Assembly (NCBI RefSeq): GCF_900141865.1
Contig: NZ_FQYW01000012.1
Location: 1 to 64,000 of the forward strand
Source: Anaerovibrio lipolyticus DSM 3074
GTDB taxonomy: Bacteria; Bacillota; Negativicutes; Selenomonadales; Selenomonadaceae
Reading direction: 5' to 3'
Length of the DNA stretch: 64,000 nucleotides
Below the pieces are notes generated by a model. The model had not been told where the DNA came from and ran no database searches. It saw only the letters and a list, made by a program, of their open reading frames with translations. The position numbers and the translations under genes are program-made. Every line of letters begins with the position of its first letter. Position 1 is the first letter of the stretch. This document shows, in pieces, positions 33,060-41,082 of this stretch.

Positions 33060-33506
33060 ATGGCAAAATATTCGTATCCGGCCGTATTTACACCTGCTGA
33101 AGATGGCGGGTATATAGTTACATTTCTTGATTTTGAGGGCGCAACCCAGGGAGAAGATGTTACAGATGCAATTGTAATGGCTACTGATTATCTGAACTTT
33201 GTATTATGTGATTTAGAGGACGATAATGAAGCAATTCCTCAATCAACAGATATAAAAACTGTTGAGGCACCTAAAAATGGTTTTGTGAATATGATTGTTG
33301 CCGATACTGATGCGTACAGAGAAATATTGTTAAAAGAGAACAACCCTATAAAATACGCCAGAGAAAAGGCAAAATTAAATATCAAGCAGTTGGCAGATTT
33401 ATTGGGAGCTCCATATAGAACGGTGCAGGACTGGAACCGCGGTAAAGCATTTCCTCCTAAATGGGTGGAAAAATTAGTTATTGAAAAAATAGAGTCTGTT
33501 ATGTGA
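33060..33506 (+). CDS. hicB: HicB-type antitoxin with HTH domain
   Basis: The 148-residue protein has a HicB partial RNase H fold (YPAVFTPAEDGGYIVTFLDF near residue 5, then GATQGEDVTDAIVMATDYL). A C-terminal helix-turn-helix (IKYAREKAKLNIKQLADLLG, then APYRTVQDWNRGKAFPP) follows near 100-130. The cognate hicA upstream is only a remnant, so this is an orphan antitoxin that could still repress its promoter or cross-neutralise other HicA toxins. Confidence 0.85.
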   Translation: MAKYSYPAVFTPAEDGGYIVTFLDFEGATQGEDVTDAIVMATDYLNFVLCDLEDDNEAIPQSTDIKTVEAPKNGFVNMIVADTDAYREILLKENNPIKYAREKAKLNIKQLADLLGAPYRTVQDWNRGKAFPPKWVEKLVIEKIESVM

Positions 33507-33724
33507 TTATGTTTCGGTGTTCAGATATTGATGTTCGATTTCCATGGGATTATGAGGCGTCATCACCAACGGTTTTACCATCACATTTTTTTATTATTAA
33601 ATCTTAGCGAATAAAATCCGAAGGGGCAGATGAGCTTAGATTTTGAGTAAGGGCGTAGTGTGAAGCACTGTTTTGGACGAAGCTTACTAAGCGATATTTG
33701 ATGTTTTGTAACGGAGGGAATACC

Positions 33725-34522
33725 ATGATATTGAATAGACAGAAAACTAAAATTTTCGCCGCTTTATTATTTGCAGCAATGTACTTTTGTTCATTGTCCA
33801 TGGCGTTGGCAGGACATCTGGAGGATATTGCGGCACGGGGGACAATACGAATCGGTACGACCGGAGACTATATCCCTATGTCGTATTTGAATCCTAAAAC
33901 AAGAGAATATGAGGGAATTGATGTGGAACTGTCAAAGCTGATTGCGGACTCTCTTGGCGTAAAAATAGAATATGTGCCCACCACTTGGCCGACGCTTACT
34001 GCCGACACGCTGGCAGGTAGATTTGATATTGCCCTTTGTGGCATATCGCGTAATTACAATCGGGCAAAAATCATGGCCATGTCCGATGCTTATGGTGAGG
34101 GTCTATTCGGCAAAACTATCCTTTGCCGCAAGACGGATGTCAATAAGTATAGAACCATAAGCGATATGAACCGTCCTGAAGTGCGTATTATGATAAATCC
34201 TGGTGGCACGAATGAGAAATTTGCCCGCACCAATCTGGCCCAGGCACAGCTTATTGTACATAATGAAAACGCCGATATCCCGCGCCTTATCGCAGAAGGG
34301 GAAGCGGATATCATGATTACTGAGACCGTGGAGGCGGCTCAATACATCAAAAAGGACAGTCGCCTTGCTGCACCGTTGATAAACGCACCATTTACCCGCC
34401 ATTCCTGCGGTATATTGATGGAAAAGGGCGATCAGGAATGGCTGAACTATATCAATTTTGTCTTGGCGGAGCTGCGCATGGATGGCACGATGGCAAAATT
34501 AGAGGAAGAATATCTGCGGTAA
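33725..34522 (+). CDS. Periplasmic substrate-binding-like protein, PheC (cyclohexadienyl/arogenate dehydratase)-like
   Basis: The ATG at 33725 follows CGGAGGGAATACC. The 265-residue protein has a signal peptide (KIFAALLFAAMYFCSLSMAL, then AG) and an SBP_bac_3 fold: IRIGTTGDYIPMSYLNPKTR near 38, VEYVPTTWPTLTADTLAGRF near 80, MINPGGTNEKFARTNLAQAQ near 157, and ADIMITETVEAAQYI near 195. The WPTL and NPGGTNEKFAR segments are typical of PheC-like proteins, which dehydrate prephenate or arogenate, rather than of transport receptors. No ABC permease is adjacent. Catalysis is inferred from these segments. Confidence 0.75.
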   Translation: MILNRQKTKIFAALLFAAMYFCSLSMALAGHLEDIAARGTIRIGTTGDYIPMSYLNPKTREYEGIDVELSKLIADSLGVKIEYVPTTWPTLTADTLAGRFDIALCGISRNYNRAKIMAMSDAYGEGLFGKTILCRKTDVNKYRTISDMNRPEVRIMINPGGTNEKFARTNLAQAQLIVHNENADIPRLIAEGEADIMITETVEAAQYIKKDSRLAAPLINAPFTRHSCGILMEKGDQEWLNYINFVLAELRMDGTMAKLEEEYLR

Positions 34523-34764
34523 ATGTTGTAAGCGACAGTACCAAAGTTGACAATCAGGCACTTAAATCTATACCATGAGTTAAATGAGTCATCAGCAGGG
34601 ACATGGCTTTGCTGGTGGTAATTGGCTTGCAAGATAAGCACATTGACAATGAAATCAAGGAGTAAATACAAAGATGAAAAGCATTTCATCAGCAAGGAAG
34701 AAAAATGCAATCCTTTGACCTGTCAAAAAGACAGGCCTTATACGGGTTAGATACTATAAGATTG

Positions 34765-35040
34765 TCAATCAAATAAATCGCTATGGCTACCTGTTCTTTG
34801 AGCTATTAAAACAAGCTCTTCTTGGTCAATCCTATAAATTAGAAGCCAGTCGGGGCGTATATGACATTCACGGAAGGAAGAGTATTTACCCTTAAGCTGG
34901 TGGTCATAGAATTTAGCTTCCAGTGGTTTTTCGGCAGCCAGTCGTTTTATTACATCTTTTAATTCATCTATGGGAAGACCACGTTTTTGGGCAAGTTTGA
35001 AGTCCTTTCTGAATTGAGAGGAATAACGCACATCAAGCAT
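34765..35040 (-). CDS. YafQ-family type II toxin
   Basis: The 91-residue protein reads MLDVRYSSQFRKDFKLAQKR, then HQLKGKYSSFRECHIRPDWL and LIYRIDQEELVLIAQRTGSH. The H-L-G-y---REcHi-pDWLLiYri pattern with the C-terminal R-GSHSDLF is diagnostic of YafQ mRNA interferases. It overlaps its antitoxin gene by 8 bases, antitoxin first. Confidence 0.9.
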   Translation of the reverse strand: MLDVRYSSQFRKDFKLAQKRGLPIDELKDVIKRLAAEKPLEAKFYDHQLKGKYSSFRECHIRPDWLLIYRIDQEELVLIAQRTGSHSDLFD

Positions 35041-35302
35041 TTAAATCATCCCACATTTCATCGACAGTGGAGAATTTGCGGCTGAGATTTCTGCCCTCAA
35101 GAGTATCGTCCATGGAGTGAAGAGTTTCTTCATTATATTTTGGCGGTGCGACGATTTCAAAGGGGATGCGTCTTTGATTGACAACCTGACGGCAAAATAG
35201 ATGAATTGCAGTGGACATGGAGAGTCCCATGCTCTTAAGAGTTTCTTCTGTTTCGTTTTTTAAATCAGCATCAATTCGTACTTGTAAATTTGCTGTTGCC
35301 AT
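35033..35302 (-). CDS. RelB/DinJ family antitoxin
   Basis: From the ATG at 35302 (preceded by GAGGTGATTGAT) the 89-residue protein shows the ribbon-helix-helix start MATANLQVRIDADLKNETEE, then LKSMGLSMSTAIHLFCRQVV, typical of DinJ/RelB. It neutralises the downstream YafQ-like toxin and probably autorepresses. Confidence 0.9.
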   Translation of the reverse strand: MATANLQVRIDADLKNETEETLKSMGLSMSTAIHLFCRQVVNQRRIPFEIVAPPKYNEETLHSMDDTLEGRNLSRKFSTVDEMWDDLNA

Positions 35303-35551
35303 ATCAATCACCTCTTAATGTGATTTTAATGAGTTTGTATTGAATAGTCAATAAAATATCTTATTAAGCCGGGGGAAATATTTTGGGCATTAGATTGCTG
35401 AGTGAAGCAGAAATTTCAATACAAAGAGGTGAAATCTATGTATGAGAAATTACTGACTTTATACAAAAACTAGCTGATATAAATTATTCTTAAAATATTA
35501 TTCCCCAGTTTGGTGGACGATTTATTGAAAAATAAAAGTTGTTATTTGTGA

Positions 35552-35710
35552 CAGCCAATTACCATAACATATCAAGGGCAAAGTAAAACCTTTAATATGC
35601 CTGGCTGGTATCCACAAAATGATGAATGCAAGGCCACTTTTACTTACGAAGATCTTGAAGTGTACGACAATGCTCTCAAGGAATTAAAGGCAATAGTAAT
35701 AGGAAAATGA
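35552..35710 (+). pseudogene. MqsA/YgiT-like antitoxin fragment (tentative)
   Basis: The frame reads QPITITYQGQSKTFNMPGWY, then PQNDECKATFTYEDLEVYDN and ALKELKAIVIGK before TGA. TYQG-S--MPGWY and EDLEVYDNAL-ELK recall the zinc-finger to linker part of MqsA-type antitoxins. No N-terminal zinc site or HTH domain is present. The stretch 35312-35551 holds only a short RBS-led 12-codon frame at 35438 and nothing I can name. Confidence 0.4.
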
Positions 35711-35725
35711 TATATTTAAATGAAA

Positions 35726-35748
35726 GCGCCGGAGTGTCCGGCGTTTTT
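35726..35748 (+). terminator. Terminator after the MqsA-like scrap
   Basis: GCGCCGG-AGTGT-CCGGCG followed by six T forms a compact G/C-rich hairpin. Confidence 0.85.
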
Positions 35749-35760
35749 TCTTTTCAAATT

Positions 35761-35858
35761 ATCAGTTATAACTGATAGAAAAGTCGATTTTTTTATTTTT
35801 ACGGTTATAACTGATAAAATACAGAAATAATTGATTTTGACGGTTATAACTGATAAAA
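35761..35858 (+). repeat. Three phased palindromic repeats upstream of truncated ATPase
   Basis: GTTATAACTGATA occurs at 35765-35777, 35804-35816 and 35843-35855, an exact 39-base period. The first copy extends to the palindrome ATCAGTTATAACTGAT. They are probably protein-binding sites of the ATPase locus promoter. Confidence 0.75.
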
Positions 35859-36739
35859 TCGTCGATATTTATATTACTGGTTCCAATGCCAAACTTTTAT
35901 CTGGTGAACTGGCTACTTATTTGGCTGGCCGCTACGTGGAGTTTGCCATATATCCCTTTTCCTTTAAAGAATTTATGCAGATTTATCGTATGAAGCATCC
36001 ACAAGCTACGGAGGAAGAGGGGTTTAAAAAATATGTTCAATACGGTGGTATGCCATATTTGGGAGAATTGGATTATCAGGAGTCTTCTTCAATTCAATAT
36101 TTGCAGGATTTGTATAATTCCGTGGAATTAAAGGACATCGTGAAGAGAAATAAAATCCGTGATATAGACTTGTTGGAGCGAATAATGGTTTATGTTATGG
36201 CCAATATAGGCAACACATTTTCAGCTTCTTCTATTTCAAAGTATTTCAAAAGCGAAGGACGAAATGTTTCAGCTGAAACAATTTTAAATTATATTCATTC
36301 CTGCATGGACGCGTTTTTATTTTATTCGGTAAAACGTCAGGACTTGGTGGGGAAAAAGCTGCTTAGCGTTCATGAAAAATACTATTTGGCTGATCATGGT
36401 ATAAGGCAGGCAGTATTAGGCTCCAATACTCAAGATATAGCTCTGGTACTGGAAAATATAGTATTTTTGGAATTGATTCGGCGAGGCTACGAGGTTACTG
36501 TGGGAAAGATTAATAACAAGGAAGTCGATTTTATTGTCAAAACACCGCAAGGCTTGATTTATGTACAGGTATGTTACTTATTGGCTTCGCCGGAAACAAT
36601 AGAGCGTGAATTTGGTGTATATGAGAACATTAGGGATAATTATCCCAAATATGTACTGTCCATGGATGAATTTGATATGAGCAGGAATGGGATAAAACAC
36701 AAAAATATCAGGGATTTTTTATTAAGTAATCCCGATTAA
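35831..36739 (+). pseudogene. DUF4143 ATPase, N-terminally truncated
   Basis: The open frame gives 302 residues, but recognisable protein begins at about 35863 with VDIYITGSNAKLLSGELATY (the sensor region) and continues through FAIYPFSFKEF, the DUF4143 part (YYLADHGIRQAVLG) and the PD-ExK-like core KEVDFIVKTPQGLIYVQVCY. The Walker A and B domain is missing. The gene is joined to its promoter repeats near a shared GTCGAT, suggesting a microhomology deletion. ATP hydrolysis is not possible. Confidence 0.75.
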
Positions 36740-36948
36740 TCGAATCTGAAAGATATTACAGATGCTGATATGATTGGGGATATTTACGCAACATAGCATT
36801 TAAAACAAGGATCTCTACGAAAGGCTGGCAAATTTTTTATTTTGAAAAATATTATTCTCAAGCTAGGGGAATGATTTATAGAAAAAATGAAAGTCATTTC
36901 ATGGATTTGTGGAGAACAGTATACGTAAAATTCATTTTTCTCCAATCG

Positions 36949-36974
36949 AGCCGAGATTATATCCCGGCTTTTTC
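36949..36974 (+). terminator. Terminator before miaB
   Basis: AGCCGAGAT and ATCCCGGCT pair around TAT (one mismatch), followed by TTTTT. The rest of 36740-37055 holds no gene I can see. A TATAAT at 37011 probably serves miaB. Confidence 0.75.
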
Positions 36975-37055
36975 TATTGATTTCATTTTTTAAAAAATCA
37001 TCAATTATGGTATAATATTCTGTACGATTGTTTGTTTTTGAGAGGATGTATCAAT

Positions 37056-38387
37056 TTGACTTTAAATAGAGAAAAGAAATACCTAAAGATGCTGACATAC
37101 GGCTGTCAGATGAATTTCAGTGATGCAGAGCGTATGGAGGGGGAGCTGGCCAAGCTGGGCTATGAGTCCATTGAGGATATGGAGCAGGCTGACCTTATTA
37201 TGATAAATACCTGTGCGGTGCGTGAAAATGCCGAGGACAAGGTCTATGGAAAAATCGGTGAGATAAAGAATCTCAAGCGGAAGAATCCTGACCTTATTTT
37301 TGGTATCACTGGCTGTATGGCGCAGAAAGAAGGGGAGAAGCTGATAAAGCGTGCTCCCCATATTGATTTTGTGCTGGGCACCAATAAGATTCAGGAAGTG
37401 GTTTCCACTGTTTCCAAGCTGGAGCAGGCTCAGGAGAAGCATATTGTTGACACAGAAATCAATGAAAAGGATTTGCCTGAGGATATTTCCATTCACAGAA
37501 AGACAGCTCTATCGGCTTGGGTGCCAATTATGTACGGCTGCAATAATTTCTGCACCTATTGTATCGTTCCTTATGTAAGGGGGCGGGAACGGAGCCGTAT
37601 GCCTGAGGACATTGTTTCTGAGGTTCAGGAGGCTGTGAAGCAGGGCTACAAGGAGGTTACTCTCCTTGGTCAAAATGTTAATTCCTATGGTAAGGACCAC
37701 AAGAAGGCTACCTTTGCTGAGCTTCTTTCAATGGTGGACAAGGTGGAAGGTATTGAGCGGGTGCGCTATATGACTTCCCATCCAAAGGATTTAAGTGATG
37801 CAGTAATTGATGTCATTAAAAATAGTCAGCATATCTGTACCCATTTCCATTTGCCGGTGCAGCATGGTTCAAACAGAATATTGAAGGCTATGAATCGCGT
37901 TTATACTGTGGAGGCCTATAAGGAGCTTATTACTAAGATTCGAAATGCGGTACCGGATGCCACTATTACCACTGATATTATTGTGGGATTCCCGGGAGAA
38001 ACTGAGGAGGATTTTCAGCAGCTTCTGGATTTAATGGCATGGGTTCGCTATGACCAGGCCTATACCTTCATTTATTCCAAGCGTTCTGGCACTCCGGCAG
38101 CAGAAATGGAAGAACAGGTGGATGAGGATGTGAAGCATGACCGTCTGAATCGCCTTATGGAGCTTCAGAATAAGATAAGTCTGGAGAAAAATCAGCAACT
38201 TCAGGACAAGGTGGTAAAGGTTATGGTGGAGGGGCCAAGCTCCAATGATGACAAGGTTTGGTCCGGACGTACCTCCGGCAATAAGCTGGTGCTGTGGCCA
38301 TATCAGGGCAATGAACAGCCTGGGGATTTGGTAGAGGTAAAGATTTGTCAGCCTCAGACCTGGGTGCTGAAGGGTGAGCTGGCGTAA
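37056..38387 (+). CDS. miaB: tRNA-2-methylthio-N6-isopentenyladenosine synthase MiaB
   Basis: TTG 37056 is taken as start (AGAGGA 9 bases upstream). The 443-residue enzyme methylthiolates i6A37 of tRNA. Three N-terminal cysteines (TYGCQMNFSD, INTCAVRENA, GITGCMAQ) hold the auxiliary cluster. CNNFCTYCIVPYVRGRERSR near residue 155 is the radical SAM motif. The C-terminal TRAM domain follows near 370. It lies about 100 bases upstream of mutS, a common gene order. Confidence 0.95.
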   Translation: MTLNREKKYLKMLTYGCQMNFSDAERMEGELAKLGYESIEDMEQADLIMINTCAVRENAEDKVYGKIGEIKNLKRKNPDLIFGITGCMAQKEGEKLIKRAPHIDFVLGTNKIQEVVSTVSKLEQAQEKHIVDTEINEKDLPEDISIHRKTALSAWVPIMYGCNNFCTYCIVPYVRGRERSRMPEDIVSEVQEAVKQGYKEVTLLGQNVNSYGKDHKKATFAELLSMVDKVEGIERVRYMTSHPKDLSDAVIDVIKNSQHICTHFHLPVQHGSNRILKAMNRVYTVEAYKELITKIRNAVPDATITTDIIVGFPGETEEDFQQLLDLMAWVRYDQAYTFIYSKRSGTPAAEMEEQVDEDVKHDRLNRLMELQNKISLEKNQQLQDKVVKVMVEGPSSNDDKVWSGRTSGNKLVLWPYQGNEQPGDLVEVKICQPQTWVLKGELA

Positions 38388-38484
38388 GCTTTCGCAAAGA
38401 TTACTGGCGCAAGTCTTAGAATGGATTGCTGACGTAAATCTGCCCATAGATAAAGTTGTTTAGTATAGAAGGAATGGTATTTTC

Positions 38485-41082
38485 ATGGAAATGACACCAA
38501 TGATGCAGCAATATATGGCCATAAAGGAGCAGCATCCTGATGAAATCCTGTTTTTTAGAATGGGAGATTTTTATGAGATGTTTCTGGATGATGCGGTGAC
38601 AGCCTCCCGCGAGCTGGGACTGACCCTTACCAGTCGCAGCGGTGATGTAAAGAAGAATCCCATGTGCGGTATTCCTTATCATGCTGCTGAAAGCTATATT
38701 ACAAAAATCGTAAATAAGGGCTATAAGGTGGCTATTGCTGAGCAGATTGGTGACCCAAAGGCCAAAGGACTTACAAAACGCGAGGTCATTAAGGTCATTA
38801 CTCCAGGTACCATTTTGGAGGAAAGTGCCCTTCAGTCTGCTAATAATAATTATATTGCTTTGGTTTATGAAGCTGACGAGGAGGTTGTACTGTCCGGGGC
38901 GGATATTTCCACCGGGGAGTGCTTCTATGGTGTTTATACTGGTGATGACCGCCTGCAAGCCCTTTATGATGAGCTGTACCGTATTATGATGCCGGAGCTG
39001 ATTATTTTGGGTGAGCCCTCCTTTCTCGGTGATTTAAAGGCCTTTATAGATATGCGTATGGCAGCCTGTGCCTTCACTCGTATTGAGGAGCCTGTTAAAA
39101 ATGTGGATGATTTGATTATTCAGCATTTTGATGTGAACAATCGACCTGCTGGCCGTTCTGCCAGTGAAGCCGTGGCTACTATGTTGGGGTATCTCCACGA
39201 CACTGTGAGAACAGATCTTTCCCATTTGTCCCAGCTGACCAAGCTGGATTTCGCCAATAATCTGGTTATTGATACCTATACCCTAAGAAATCTGGAAATT
39301 ACCCGTAATCTTAGGGATGGTGGCAAGAAGGATACCCTTTTGGATGTTCTGGATTTTACAGATACGGCCATGGGGACCCGTCTCCTAAAGAAGTGGCTGG
39401 AATATCCCCTGATAAACATCGGGCAGATTAACCAGCGTCTGGATGCTGTGGAGGAATTATCCAGTGATTTTATCCTTCGTGGAGAGCTGAAGACTTCCAC
39501 TAAGTCCATATATGATTTTGAGCGTTTGCTGACCCGTATTGAAGTGGGATCAGCCAATGCCAGGGATATGGTGGCTCTTAGAACCTCATTTATGGCCCTT
39601 CCTGCCATAAAAAATCTCCTTGAGGGCAGAAAATCCCAGCTTTTGCAGAAATGCCATGAGGGGATTCATCTTTATGAGGATTTTGTGAACCTTTTAAACA
39701 GGGCCATTGTGGATGCCCCGGGACTTACCATTCGTGATGGTGGCATTATCAAGGAAGGCTACAATGAGGAACTGGACGAATACCGCAAGATTTCCCGTGA
39801 CGGCAAGCAGCTCTTGCAGGAGATGGAAGAAAAGGAAAAGGAAGCCACTGGCATACGCACCTTGAAAATAGGCTACAATAAGGTTTTTGGTTATTATATT
39901 GAGGTGCGCCATAGCGGTACTGAGCTGGTGCCGGATCATTATGTCCGTAAGCAGACTCTGGCCAACGCCGAGCGGTATATTACTCAGGAGCTGAAGGAAT
40001 TTGAGACTAAGATTCTTGGAGCTGAGGAAAAGATTGTAAACATTGAGTACAATCTTTTTATGGAAATTCGAGACACCATTAAGTCAAAGCTGGGAGATAT
40101 TCAGGAAACGGCCAAGCATATTGCGGTTCTTGACGTGATTACGGGGCTGGCTGAGGCTGCCAGTGCTTATAACTATGTGCGGCCACAGCTTTTGAATAAT
40201 GGGCAGATTGATATCAAGGACGGCCGTCATCCACTGGTAGAGCGGATTTTGACACGGGATTTGTTTGTTCCAAATGATACCCGTCTAAATCATACTGAAT
40301 GTGAGATTATGCTGATTACCGGCCCTAATATGGCTGGTAAATCCACTTATATGCGCCAGACAGCTTTGCTTACCCTTATGGCTCAGGTGGGCAGCTTTAT
40401 TCCAGCACGGGAAGCCACCATTTCCCCTGTGGATAGAATATTTACCCGTATAGGTGCCAGTGATGATCTGGTAAGCGGTCAGAGTACCTTTATGGTGGAA
40501 ATGAAAGAGGTGGCTCAGATTCTCAAATATGCCACCCGTGATAGTCTTGTTATTCTGGATGAAATTGGCCGTGGTACCAGTACCTTTGACGGCATGAGTA
40601 TTGCCAGGGCAGTAATCGAGCATATTCGTGAGCATATTCACTCCAAGACCCTATTTGCCACCCATTATCATGAGGTTACGGACTTGGAGGATGATTTAAT
40701 AAAGAATTACTGCATTGCTGTAAAGGAGAAGGGCAAGGACATTAGCTTCCTTCGCCGTATTATTCCGGGCTCTGCGGATAAATCCTATGGTATTCACGTT
40801 GCCCGCCTGGCGGGACTACCAAAGACGGTAACCCAGCGGGCAGAAAAAATACTGGAGGCACTGGAGGCCGAGGGCTCCAGGGTTGAGGATATCCCATTAA
40901 CCAAAAAACAGGAGAAAGCTAAAACGGTGGCTGAATCCAATGATATGATGGCATCTCTTTTCGGGAATTCCATCAGTGATGAGCTGTTGGGCATGGATGT
41001 TATGACCATGACCCCAATAGAAGCAATGAATACCCTGTATCGCTTACAGCAGCAGGCCAAAGAGGAGGCGGGACGAGGATGA
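38485..41082 (+). CDS. mutS: DNA mismatch repair protein MutS
   Basis: The 865-residue protein begins MTPMMQQYMAIKEQHPDEIL and has the mismatch-wedge motif MGDFYEMF near residue 30. Walker A GPNMAGKSTYMRQTALLTLM lies near 613, Walker B with signature ILDEIGRGTSTFDG near 690, and the His switch ATHYHEVTDL near 730. It is full length and apparently intact. It overlaps mutL by four bases (ATGA). Confidence 0.97.
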   Translation: MEMTPMMQQYMAIKEQHPDEILFFRMGDFYEMFLDDAVTASRELGLTLTSRSGDVKKNPMCGIPYHAAESYITKIVNKGYKVAIAEQIGDPKAKGLTKREVIKVITPGTILEESALQSANNNYIALVYEADEEVVLSGADISTGECFYGVYTGDDRLQALYDELYRIMMPELIILGEPSFLGDLKAFIDMRMAACAFTRIEEPVKNVDDLIIQHFDVNNRPAGRSASEAVATMLGYLHDTVRTDLSHLSQLTKLDFANNLVIDTYTLRNLEITRNLRDGGKKDTLLDVLDFTDTAMGTRLLKKWLEYPLINIGQINQRLDAVEELSSDFILRGELKTSTKSIYDFERLLTRIEVGSANARDMVALRTSFMALPAIKNLLEGRKSQLLQKCHEGIHLYEDFVNLLNRAIVDAPGLTIRDGGIIKEGYNEELDEYRKISRDGKQLLQEMEEKEKEATGIRTLKIGYNKVFGYYIEVRHSGTELVPDHYVRKQTLANAERYITQELKEFETKILGAEEKIVNIEYNLFMEIRDTIKSKLGDIQETAKHIAVLDVITGLAEAASAYNYVRPQLLNNGQIDIKDGRHPLVERILTRDLFVPNDTRLNHTECEIMLITGPNMAGKSTYMRQTALLTLMAQVGSFIPAREATISPVDRIFTRIGASDDLVSGQSTFMVEMKEVAQILKYATRDSLVILDEIGRGTSTFDGMSIARAVIEHIREHIHSKTLFATHYHEVTDLEDDLIKNYCIAVKEKGKDISFLRRIIPGSADKSYGIHVARLAGLPKTVTQRAEKILEALEAEGSRVEDIPLTKKQEKAKTVAESNDMMASLFGNSISDELLGMDVMTMTPIEAMNTLYRLQQQAKEEAGRG

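Noticed and set aside
33507-33724. Short frame reading MFRCSDIDVRFPWDYE
   Set aside because: It resembles no family with confidence and has no start site. It was left unannotated. I see nothing else in this gap.
34523-34764. Gene in the gap between pheC-like and yafQ-like genes
   Set aside because: No convincing frame. Only a small CCTGTC/GACAGG hairpin near 34717 that could end either convergent transcript.
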